Assembly (NCBI GenBank): GCA_003647375.1
Contig: QMMS01000172.1
Span: forward strand, 1 to 9,563
Length of the DNA stretch: 9,563 bases
Source: Deltaproteobacteria bacterium
GTDB taxonomy: Bacteria; Desulfobacterota; Desulfobacteria; Desulfobacterales; B30-G6
Direction of reading: 5' to 3'
The notes beneath the pieces are model-generated. The model did no database searches, had not been told where the DNA came from, and worked only from the letters and a program-made list of their open reading frames with translations. Shown here one piece after another: positions 1 through 5,628 of this stretch. Numbering within the stretch: the stretch's first letter is position 1; each line of letters begins with the position of its first letter. The position numbers and the translations under genes were made by a program.

Positions 1-89
1 TCTTCGCTCTTCGAGCTACGACGTGACAAGTCCGACTTCGCTCTCAGGCGCCTTGACTCTGAAGCCCTCCGGTTTTTGCAACGATAGGG
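1..89 (-). repeat. Partial copy A of a foldable interspersed repeat
   Basis: Read on the minus strand, positions 89 to 33 match 9441-9497 at 53 of 57 bases, so this is a left-half copy of the repeat that is complete at 9441-9563 and 7141-7260. Beyond position 33 the sequence diverges. Positions 1-30 instead form an inverted match (27 of 30) with 241-270. The copy is either a chimera with a second repeat type or a rearranged end, and the window edge cuts it. No transposase is nearby, so it could only be a non-autonomous element. Confidence 0.7.
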
Positions 90-130
90 TAAACTCAACG
101 ATCACGGGGAATTAAAGCAACTCAGGGAAT

Positions 131-270
131 TTATCCGCCTTCGCAGAATACCACGGGCTTGCCCGTGGATGAATGCAAAAGCAAAGGTTAATTGCTACGG
201 CGCGATGTCACCCCTAAGGCAAGGCGGATAAGCGCGGTGTCTTGTCGCGGCGTAGCTCGCAGAGCGAAGA
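131..270. repeat. Nested dyads in the gene-free left end
   Basis: I see no credible gene in 1-297. The stretch holds nested inverted repeats: 131-141 pairs perfectly with 221-231 (11 bp), 151-158 pairs perfectly with 161-168 (8 bp, 2-nt loop), and 241-270 pairs with 1-30 (27 of 30). The 151-168 hairpin (ccacggg/cccgtgg core) resembles the weaker hairpin at 307-324. A 62-codon plus-strand frame crosses the area from 192, but it runs through these repeats and into the gene on the other strand, so I do not treat it as coding. Confidence 0.55.
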
Positions 271-297
271 CGGAAGCCGAAGGCGAAGACGGGTATT

Positions 298-618
298 TTA
301 ATGGGACCACGGATTTACCCGTGGGGTTCCATTGTCAAGTTTCCGGATATTCTCCACAAGATCAATGCCCCTTGCAGTGATGGTAGCCGTGCAGGAGACA
401 TACGGTGGGCAGTCCATGGATTTGTCTAATTCCACATAACCACATTTTTCGAGGTAGACGATGTTCCAGTTAAGCCACTCAGGATTGGATTGGCAGGTTT
501 CATCGATGGTGCGTAGCTCGGCAAGTCCAAAAGGGTATGCCCTGAAGAAGTCATACAGGGTTTTCAGGATGCAGCGTCGTAAACCAAAATGATCGTCTGT
601 TTCTGCGGATGAATCCAT
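298..618 (-). CDS. Small winged-helix-like protein, unknown function
   Basis: A 106-aa soluble protein with no signal peptide or membrane segment. Residues about 13-35 look like a leading helix, 'ILKTLYDFF'. Residues 46-65 ('NPEWLNWNIVYLEKCGYVEL') resemble a recognition helix running into a strand, and 74-92 ('VSCTATITARGIDLVENI') look like the wing and last helix. This order of helix, 'YLEKCGYVEL' and 'ITARGIDLVE' is seen in winged-helix regulators, including small ones from Mu-like phages; the assignment is by pattern only. The ATG has AAGGA 13 nt upstream, which is long spacing. A perfect palindrome lies 23 bp before the start, as expected for an autoregulator. Residues 99-104 are encoded by a short palindromic repeat, so the tail may be acquired sequence. 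Confidence 0.7.
   Translation of the reverse strand: MDSSAETDDHFGLRRCILKTLYDFFRAYPFGLAELRTIDETCQSNPEWLNWNIVYLEKCGYVELDKSMDCPPYVSCTATITARGIDLVENIRKLDNGTPRVNPWSH
307..324. repeat. Short hairpin repeat inside the 3' end of the winged-helix gene
   Basis: CCACGG at 307-312 pairs with CCGTGG at 319-324. The hairpin is a variant of the better-paired one at 151-168. It lies within the coding sequence and encodes residues 99-104 of the 106-aa protein, 9 nt before the stop. It may also help end transcription, but no T-tract follows. Confidence 0.5.
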
Positions 619-640
619 AATGAGATTGGTGTCCTTTTTT

Positions 641-668
641 TAAATCCGAAGCTCAAAATTCGGATTTA
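641..668. promoter_or_regulatory. Perfect dyad upstream of the winged-helix gene (candidate operator)
   Basis: TAAATCCGAA at 641-650 and TTCGGATTTA at 659-668 form perfect 10-bp arms separated by 8 nt. The dyad lies 23 bp upstream of the winged-helix ATG (start at 618) and 28 bp past the rhomboid stop. On the minus strand the hairpin is followed by A residues, not T, so it is a poor intrinsic terminator for the rhomboid gene. An operator for the adjacent regulator-like protein is the simplest reading, but this is inference. Confidence 0.45.
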
Positions 669-696
669 GAACTTCTAATAAGCCGGGTATCTACCG

Positions 697-1557
697 TCAT
701 GCCAGTGTCAGGTAATAGACAGTTGATCCAATGGCCCAAAAAAGAACAATCACCGTTGCCAGGACACACAAGCGTGCAAGAGTCCTGTGCAGTCGGGTTT
801 CCTTTTTTCTTTCATGGTAGCCGAACAAAAGCCCTAGAAGAATGCCACCGGCAATGCCACCGCCGTGACCCCAATTGTCGATACCCGGGATCATGAAACC
901 GAACAGAAAGAGTATCAACACCCATCCGCCGACTTGACGATAGATGGCCTGTCCGTATACGCCGCCACGGCTCTTGCCATAGTAAAGGGCGGCTCCGATG
1001 AGGCTGCAGATGGCTGCTGAGGAACCGATGGTGAACGGTGTTCGGGCCAGATAAGAAACCCAGAATCCGATGATTCCACCCAGGGTATAAATACTGAACA
1101 TCCGGTGAATACCGTATTCACGAACAATGAGCACTGAGATCTGGCGGAATGCCATCATGTTGAACAGAATGTGCAGGATGCCGCCGTGAAGATAGTTGGC
1201 CGATAAAAGGGTCCACCAGCGGTGCATGCTGTTTATGGGGACAGCACCGGTTGCTCCGAGCATTAGGAGACTCCGGCTGTCCGGAGACAGAAATGTCAAA
1301 GGATTCATGGAGAAGCTGAGTCCCTGAAGGCTCAAGAGGATCGCCAGGGCAAACATACCCGCATTGACGTATATAACACCCTTGATGAATCCGGCTGGAT
1401 TATTGAATAAATGCGAGACGAAGTTGTTATGCATCCAGGATCCGGGTTTGGACGTGCCGCAATAGGGACAGCGGGCTTCATCAGTGCTGATGAGTTTGCG
1501 ACAATTCGGGCAAAGGATGGTTTTCAATACAGTACGGGACATTGGATGTTCTTTCAT
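697..1557 (-). CDS. Rhomboid-family intramembrane serine protease with N-terminal zinc ribbon
   Basis: A polytopic membrane protease that cleaves substrates within or near the membrane; its substrate is unknown. Numbering is from the ATG at 1557 (286 aa). A zinc ribbon comes first, CPNC at 16-19 and CPYC at 30-33. The rhomboid core follows: 'HGGILHILFNMM' at about 124-135 with the conserved His and Asn, a GSSAA motif at 178-182 where the second Ser (180) is the expected nucleophile (the usual form is GxSGA), and 'GHGGGIAGG' at 230-238 with His231 as the catalytic partner. Hydrophobic stretches suggest six or seven membrane helices, the last near the C-terminus. Start choice is open: ATG at 1542 (five codons in) is equally plausible and still contains the ribbon; the further TTG at 1623 adds a segment with no family look. 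No strong ribosome site decides it. Confidence 0.9.
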   Translation of the reverse strand: MKEHPMSRTVLKTILCPNCRKLISTDEARCPYCGTSKPGSWMHNNFVSHLFNNPAGFIKGVIYVNAGMFALAILLSLQGLSFSMNPLTFLSPDSRSLLMLGATGAVPINSMHRWWTLLSANYLHGGILHILFNMMAFRQISVLIVREYGIHRMFSIYTLGGIIGFWVSYLARTPFTIGSSAAICSLIGAALYYGKSRGGVYGQAIYRQVGGWVLILFLFGFMIPGIDNWGHGGGIAGGILLGLLFGYHERKKETRLHRTLARLCVLATVIVLFWAIGSTVYYLTLA

Positions 1558-1643
1558 TTTATGGATAGTAAGGTCCAAAGCAAAATTCGTGCTGAAGGTA
1601 ATAATTCGGCATTGATCTGTCAATCAAATTGCTATAGGGAGAA

Positions 1644-1667
1644 AGGATTCCAGGATTCTAGGATTCC
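1644..1667. repeat. Three tandem 8-bp units
   Basis: AGGATTCC, AGGATTCT and AGGATTCC run head to tail in the spacer upstream of the rhomboid gene. They resemble the ggattc/gggttc low-complexity repeats at 2997-3022 and are probably slippage-prone spacer sequence. Confidence 0.6.
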
Positions 1668-1691
1668 AGGGTCCGGGTGAAATGCTATTAG

Positions 1692-1838
1692 TTAAAAGGC
1701 AATGGCATTAACTTAAGGTGATACGCAGTTCCATGTAATGTAGCGCAGGTCTTTAGACCTGCAACAAAGGTGTACGGGTAGAGCTGAGGCTCTGCACTAC
1801 ATAATTAAGTTAACGGCATTGAGTTAGAGATTAAAAGG
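1692..1838. repeat. Nested inverted-repeat element (MITE/REP-like)
   Basis: The outer arms 1701-1715 and 1806-1820 match at 13 of 15. Inside them, 1738-1748 and 1792-1802 match at 10 of 11. Within those are two hairpins: 1745-1752 with 1755-1762 (8 bp perfect) and 1780-1784 with 1789-1793 (5 bp). The direct repeat TTAAAAGG occurs at 1692-1699 and 1831-1838, bracketing the structure, although the right copy is 10 bp beyond the outer arm, so a true target duplication is not certain. There is no coding capacity. The element ends just before the cutA remnant. Confidence 0.55.
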
Positions 1839-1857
1839 TATGGAGGCACACAAATGA

Positions 1858-2016
1858 CGGCAATTAATCTTGAAAACCACGGAGAATAATGTGCCGGCCC
1901 TGAAAGAAAAAGTGAAAGCCATACATAGCTACGAGTGCCCCTGTATCGTGTGCTTGCCGGTGACGGATGGGTATGAGCCGTTCATGCAGTGGATCCGAGA
2001 GCAGGTAAGTAGTTAA
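1858..2016 (+). pseudogene. cutA: Truncated C-terminal remnant of a CutA-type protein
   Basis: The frame following the TGA at 1855-1857 reads 'RQLILKTTENNVPALKEK', then 'VKAIHSYECPCIVCLPVTDG' and 'YEPFMQWIREQVSS', ending at TAA 2014-2016. This matches the C-terminal half of CutA: the ILKTT strand, the 'xLHpYevPeIi' block (here AIHSYECPCIV) and the final 'YxxWI' helix. CutA is a small trimeric protein of about 105 aa linked to divalent metal tolerance. The N-terminal half is missing: upstream in frame are a stop and then the inverted-repeat element. A GTG at 1891 has GGAG at 1881-1884 and could start a 41-aa peptide, but that would lack half the fold. I read it as a decayed gene. Confidence 0.7.
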
Positions 2017-2045
2017 TGCGATACTGGAAGTAAAGTTAATAACAG

Positions 2046-2082
2046 ATTGATATTAAACTTAATAATTGATATTAAAATTAAT
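2046..2082 (+). promoter_or_regulatory. AT-rich tandem direct repeat and candidate promoter
   Basis: An 18-bp unit beginning ATTGATATTAAA occurs at 2046-2063 and 2065-2082 with one mismatch (period 19). Across the two units, TTGATA (2047-2052) and TATTAA (2070-2075) are 17 bp apart, a plausible sigma-70 promoter placed about 25 bp before the start codon at 2101. The repetition could equally be an activator or nucleoid-protein site. Confidence 0.4.
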
Positions 2083-2100
2083 TATTTAAGGAAAAAAAAC

Positions 2101-2355
2101 ATGAAGGATGACAGAGGACTCTATTACCATCCGCAGCCACAGAACAAGCGCGTGCGGATGTATGTTCGTAAATTTGGCAGCGAAATCCAATTTCGGTTCT
2201 GGAACCAGGACATACCCGAGCTTTGGGAAGAACATGGCTGGGTGCCGCACGAAGCCATTCAACAGGCAACTAAGATGTATGAAGGCAAAGCCTTCAACCC
2301 GGGGCACGTGTATGATATTAATGTAGCGGAAGGACTTTTGAAGGAAGAAGGTTGA
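2101..2355 (+). CDS. Conserved-looking 84-aa hypothetical protein
   Basis: I do not recognise a characterised family. ATG 2101 is chosen because AAGGA at 2088-2092 sits 8 nt upstream; the frame stays open further upstream, but that part is AT-rich promoter-like sequence. The protein is soluble and rich in aromatic and charged residues: 'GLYYHPQPQNKRVRMYVR' at 6-23, 'EIQFRFWNQDIPELWEEHGW' at 28-47, then a helical 'VPHEAIQQATKMYEGK' and a C-terminal 'YDINVAEGLLKEEG'. The first half looks like two beta strands and the second like helices. There are no cysteines and no obvious catalytic motif. It has its own candidate promoter and no operon partner, with the cutA remnant upstream and a convergent yqeY-type gene downstream. 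I have the impression of similar uncharacterised deltaproteobacterial proteins, which I cannot verify here. Confidence 0.75.
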   Translation: MKDDRGLYYHPQPQNKRVRMYVRKFGSEIQFRFWNQDIPELWEEHGWVPHEAIQQATKMYEGKAFNPGHVYDINVAEGLLKEEG

Positions 2356-2514
2356 TATAAGCTCATAGCTCATAGGTGATAGGACATAGAGGCTAGAATG
2401 CCGGGAAGCCAGGAAGCTGGGAGGCTGCGATCTGCTTTAAGCCGTCAGCCACCCTCGGACCCTTGAACCCTGTTCTTCCCCTCGAACCCTCCAAACCTCA
2501 GACCCTCCAACCCC
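2356..2514. repeat. Low-complexity spacer with gctcata, ggaagc and gaaccct repeats
   Basis: This convergent spacer contains three repetitive patches: a gctcata-type repeat near 2359-2373, a ggaagc/ggaggc-type repeat near 2402-2426, and a pyrimidine-rich series of gaaccct-like heptads at 2453-2517. The 19 bases at 2453-2471 match 3183-3201 at 18 of 19. No clear terminator hairpin is visible between the two convergent genes. Confidence 0.5.
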
Positions 2515-2913
2515 TCAGAGTCCCTGCAGTATATTTTTTACCACATTCCCGTCTGCCCGGGCTCCGAAATGTTTCATGATGGGGCCCATGGCCTGCATCT
2601 TGCTCTTGAATTGTGAAAGGTCAATGTTGCCATTCACCCAGGTGATAATCTCGTCTTCTGAGGCCATCTGCGGCAGATAGGTTTCAATGATCTGGATATA
2701 GGCCGTGTCCTCATCAGAACCCTTTTGTGATAGGGTTTCCTTTTCTGATTTGATCAGTTTCTTCAGTACCTTGATTACCTCGTCATCGGAAAGCTCTTTT
2801 GCGTCGGCTCTTGCGAATTCCCCCATGATGACCCGCAGGGTACTTTTCTTGTCCTCATCCTTGGCCTTCATGGCACCCATAAGATCTATCTTGATTTGCT
2901 GTTGAATGGTCAT
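2515..2913 (-). CDS. GatB/YqeY domain-containing protein
   Basis: A 132-aa soluble protein of the YqeY family, related to the tail domain of the GatB subunit of the tRNA-dependent amidotransferase; the tail domain is thought to contact tRNA, but the free-standing protein's role is not firmly known. Visible family features are an N-terminal helix 'QIKIDLMGAMKAKDEDKKS' with 'TLRVIMGEF', the 'LSDDEVIKVLKKLIKSEKET' block, 'YIQIIETYLPQMASEDEI', and the C-terminal 'MGPIMKHFGARADGNVVKNI' that corresponds to the usual 'GRADGxxV' end. It is slightly shorter than the common length of about 148 aa. The start is well supported: AAGGAG stands 5-6 nt before the ATG. It is a single gene, convergent with the 84-aa gene and divergent from the two-component operon. 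Confidence 0.93.
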   Translation of the reverse strand: MTIQQQIKIDLMGAMKAKDEDKKSTLRVIMGEFARADAKELSDDEVIKVLKKLIKSEKETLSQKGSDEDTAYIQIIETYLPQMASEDEIITWVNGNIDLSQFKSKMQAMGPIMKHFGARADGNVVKNILQGL

Positions 2914-2996
2914 CTTAACTCCTTATCATATATGGCATATCTTAGGCTTTTCTATACCTCTCTTAAGGCGTTTCCTTTATTCTTTGGAAAAAGGAT

Positions 2997-3204
2997 CTAA
3001 GGGTTCAAGGGTTCCAGGATTCAAGTGCTTGTTGACAGATGGATGTTCAGTTGATTTCTGGCAGGGAATCCTTATCTTGTCAAGTACGTTTACGAGATAC
3101 AGAACCGTGGAATTATAAGATGTTTTATGCTATGCATCTTGGAAGCTATTTGAGCTTGTAATAGTTCCTCTGTTTACTGGATCCTCGAACCCTTGAACCC
3201 TCGG
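2997..3204. repeat. Inverted pair of gaaccct-heptad repeats
   Basis: Positions 2997-3022 and 3179-3204 are inverted copies matching at 22 of 26. The second copy stops 10 bp before the response-regulator ATG. The 156 bp between the arms carry no gene I can see, and I find no convincing sigma-70 promoter there. The only hexamers of note are TTGACA at 3032-3037 and TTGTCA at 3077-3082, both without a good partner. Confidence 0.6.
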
Positions 3205-3213
3205 TTTTAAAAC

Positions 3214-3891
3214 ATGCGCATTCTGTTAATAGAAGACGACCGTAAAATTGCATCTTTCATTGAAAAGGGGCTGGCCGCAGATGGGTTTGCCGTGGATCTT
3301 GCCTTTAACGGTGAAGACGGACTTCATTTGGCACTGACAGAGCCCTATGATGCCGCCATCGTGGACATCATGCTCCCCAAAAAAGACGGCCTGAGTATTA
3401 TCCAGGAGATGCGCAAGACCCATGTTGAAACACCGGTTATTATCCTGAGCGCCAAAAACAAGATTGACGATCGCGTGAAAGGACTGCAGTCCGGTGGAGA
3501 TGATTATCTGACCAAACCCTTTGCATTTTCCGAGCTTCTAGCCCGTATCCAGGCACTGATCCGCCGTGCGACCGGCGCCGGAGAACCCACCAGCCTCGAA
3601 TATAAAGGACTTTCAATGAATTTCCTCAGCCGCAAGATCGTACGTGACGGGGAGAACGTCGATCTGCAACCGTTGGAATATTCTTTGCTGGAATATCTAA
3701 TGCGCAACGCTGAAAGAGTGGTTTCAAAGACCATGATCATGGAGCATGTCTGGAACTATAATTTTGATCCCCAGACCAACGTGGTGGAAGCGAGAATCTG
3801 CAAGCTGCGAGATAAAATTGACAAGGCATCTGAAAAAAAACTGATTCATACCGTCCGTGGTGTAGGATATGTACTCAAAGAAGGGAATTAA
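3214..3891 (+). CDS. OmpR/PhoB-family DNA-binding response regulator
   Basis: A 225-aa cytoplasmic transcription regulator controlled by phosphorylation. The receiver domain (about 1-118) has the acidic pocket E7-D8-D9, the phospho-acceptor Asp51 in 'VDIMLP', Ser79 at the switch position and Lys101 in 'LTKPF'. The C-terminal winged helix (about 127-223) shows 'LQPLEYSLLEYLMRNAERVV' at 151-170, a recognition helix with 'NVVEARICKLRDKID' at 189-203, and 'IHTVRGVGYVL' at the wing. All key residues are present and the length is typical. Receiver and DNA-binding parts resemble the CusR/CopR branch, but the target cannot be told from sequence. The start has no clear Shine-Dalgarno and directly follows a heptad repeat. 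Its last 23 nt overlap the kinase gene in another frame, so the two are translated together. Confidence 0.95.
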   Translation: MRILLIEDDRKIASFIEKGLAADGFAVDLAFNGEDGLHLALTEPYDAAIVDIMLPKKDGLSIIQEMRKTHVETPVIILSAKNKIDDRVKGLQSGGDDYLTKPFAFSELLARIQALIRRATGAGEPTSLEYKGLSMNFLSRKIVRDGENVDLQPLEYSLLEYLMRNAERVVSKTMIMEHVWNYNFDPQTNVVEARICKLRDKIDKASEKKLIHTVRGVGYVLKEGN

Positions 3892-5323
3892 GGCCCGCCA
3901 TACCCTGGCATTCCGACTGACACTATGGTACGCAGGTATCTTCTCGTTATCGGCCTGTATTGCTTTTATCTTTTTTTATCTTCTTATGACATCCATGTTT
4001 AGGGACCAGACAGACAGGGACCTGTACCGACAAGCAGGCATTTTCTCCACTATCATGGCAACGGACGGTGTGGAGTTTGTCAAACGATTCGCTGCTCTGG
4101 AATCCCAGGCTTCTGGTGAGAAAAAGATATTTTATCGGCTTTTCTACCCGACAGGGATTTCGTTTTCTTCCTCGAACATGTCCTACTGGCAGGACATCGG
4201 GGTGACCAGGGCCAACATCGAACAGGCCTTGCGGGGCAACTCCCAAATTTATGAAACCCTCACGATTCCGAACCGGGCCGAACAGGTGCGAATTCTTTAC
4301 AGCAACATCGGCGCCGGCGTGATTCTCCAACTGGGCCAATCCCTGGAAAATGTGGCAAGCTTTGTGGAAGCATTCCGTCAAATAGTTATTGCCACCTTGA
4401 GTATGTTGGTGCTGCTGTCAGCCGGCTTTGGATGGTTTCTGGCACGCAGGGCTGTATCCGGCGTTCAAGCGGTTACACGCACGGCACGAAGTGTCTCTGC
4501 CGGTTCTCTCGAAGAACGGGTACCTGTCAACACCCGGGGCGATGAAATCGATCAACTGGCAACCACTTTCAATGCCATGTTGGACCGGATTCAGCATCTG
4601 GTGGAGGGAATCCAAGAAATCAGTGACAACGTAGCCCACGATTTAAAGAGTCCCCTCACACGCATACGGGGGGCTGCCGAAATAGCACTCACAACTGGAA
4701 AAGACGTGGCGGAATTCGAGCGGATGGCTGCCAGCAATATCGAGGAGTGCGATCGCCTGCTGGACATGATCAACACCATGTTGATGATATCCCAGACTGA
4801 AGCGGGGGTCGGTGAATTGGTAAAAGCGGATGTGGATGTGAATCAAATCGTGAAAGATGCCTGCGATCTATTTCAACCCATGGCGGCAGACAAGCGTGTT
4901 GATCTGGTGTGTGCTGAAATAGAGACCGCAAGCCTGAAAGGGGATATGTCTCTCCTGCAACGCCTGGTGGCCAACCTGGTGGACAACGCCATCAAGTACA
5001 CACAGGCAGGCGGGCGCGTGGATGTGTCCGTTCACACAAAAAAGCATCATGGGATTGTCTTGACGGTTGCGGACACGGGTGTTGGAATATCGGAGGTGGA
5101 ACTGCCGCACATATTTAAACGGTTTTACCGTTGCGACCCCAGCCGTTCGACAACCGGGGCAGGCCTGGGGCTCAGTCTGGCCAAAGCCATTGCCGAAGCG
5201 CACCAGGGACGAATCAAAGTGAAAAGCGAAGCAGGGAAGGGGAGTATCTTCACGGTTGTATTACCGCCTAGAAAATTAGCGGGATTAGATGTTCATTCGG
5301 TTTCCAGCATTAAATCAATTTAG
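3869..5323 (+). CDS. Membrane sensor histidine kinase (HAMP, HisKA, HATPase)
   Basis: A 484-aa kinase, partner of the preceding regulator. Transmembrane helix 1 is at about 20-41 and helix 2 at about 171-192, leaving about 130 residues outside the membrane as the sensory domain. HAMP follows (about 192-245, with 'VNTRGDEIDQLATTFNAML'). The dimerisation domain carries the phospho-acceptor His257 in 'VAHDLKSPLTRIRG'. The catalytic domain has the N box 'VANLVDNAIKY' (Asn373), G1 'DTGVG' at 402-406, the F box 'IFKRFYR' and G2 'GAGLGL' at 430-435. It is therefore complete. The order and spacing resemble CusS-type kinases, but the sensory domain lacks a histidine or cysteine cluster suggesting metal binding. 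The ATG lies inside the regulator gene with only a weak ribosome site (TAGGAT), consistent with coupled translation. Confidence 0.95.
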   Translation: MYSKKGIKARHTLAFRLTLWYAGIFSLSACIAFIFFYLLMTSMFRDQTDRDLYRQAGIFSTIMATDGVEFVKRFAALESQASGEKKIFYRLFYPTGISFSSSNMSYWQDIGVTRANIEQALRGNSQIYETLTIPNRAEQVRILYSNIGAGVILQLGQSLENVASFVEAFRQIVIATLSMLVLLSAGFGWFLARRAVSGVQAVTRTARSVSAGSLEERVPVNTRGDEIDQLATTFNAMLDRIQHLVEGIQEISDNVAHDLKSPLTRIRGAAEIALTTGKDVAEFERMAASNIEECDRLLDMINTMLMISQTEAGVGELVKADVDVNQIVKDACDLFQPMAADKRVDLVCAEIETASLKGDMSLLQRLVANLVDNAIKYTQAGGRVDVSVHTKKHHGIVLTVADTGVGISEVELPHIFKRFYRCDPSRSTTGAGLGLSLAKAIAEAHQGRIKVKSEAGKGSIFTVVLPPRKLAGLDVHSVSSIKSI

Positions 5324-5628
5324 CGCTTTACGAAATACGGCCGAATGTTATTAAAATGAGGCCTTGGAAACATCATCGATCCGGCAGGGCACTACGCTAG
5401 TGATGCAGATTGATCATGATATGTCCTTTTTAAAAAAATATGGAATTCCCTGGAGCTGTGGGGCTCATTCGGAACATATTTGTGACAACCCCTATAATTG
5501 AAAAAAAACCAAACATTTTACGACTTTATTACCAAATGGTAATTTTCGGGTCATGTTCCGGTTAGATTACGGAATTATTATGAATCTAACAATAGGAATC
5601 AATGAACCCAAAATATAAGGAGACGATT
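5324..5628 (+). promoter_or_regulatory. Leader of the HtrA protease gene with candidate operator and -10 sequences
   Basis: The 305-bp spacer has no gene. A TATAAT lies at 5493-5498 but the matching -35 position (5470-5475, CGGAAC) is poor. Three possible protein sites follow or flank it: a dyad TTACCA-AA-TGGTAA at 5529-5542; direct repeats TTCGGGT (5545-5551) and TTCCGGT (5556-5562), 11 bp apart as in OmpR-family sites; and CGGAACAT (5470-5477) inverted at 5553-5560. A small hairpin, CACTA/TAGTG at 5390-5402, lies after the kinase stop but is too weak to call a terminator. Control by the upstream regulator is a hypothesis. Confidence 0.35.

Noticed and set aside
192..380. 62-codon plus-strand frame
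   Set aside because: It crosses palindromic repeats and the 3' end of the winged-helix gene, has no ribosome site and no protein-like composition.
641..668. Intrinsic terminator for the rhomboid gene
   Set aside because: On the rhomboid strand the hairpin is followed by A residues, not T.
1891..2016. Functional 41-aa CutA-like peptide from GTG 1891
   Set aside because: It has a passable ribosome site, but half of the CutA fold is missing and the homologous frame extends upstream of the GTG to a stop, which indicates decay.
4418..5203. Several minus-strand frames of 60-110 codons inside the kinase gene
   Set aside because: They are shadows of the kinase, whose full set of motifs fixes the coding frame.
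5471..5498. Sigma-E type promoter (GGAAC) before the protease
   Set aside because: GGAAC is present at 5471-5475, but no matching TCTGA/TCAAA -10 follows at the right spacing.
5602..5628. Upstream in-frame ATG for the HtrA protease
   Set aside because: It would place nine charged or polar residues before the signal peptide and put the good AAGGAG inside the gene.
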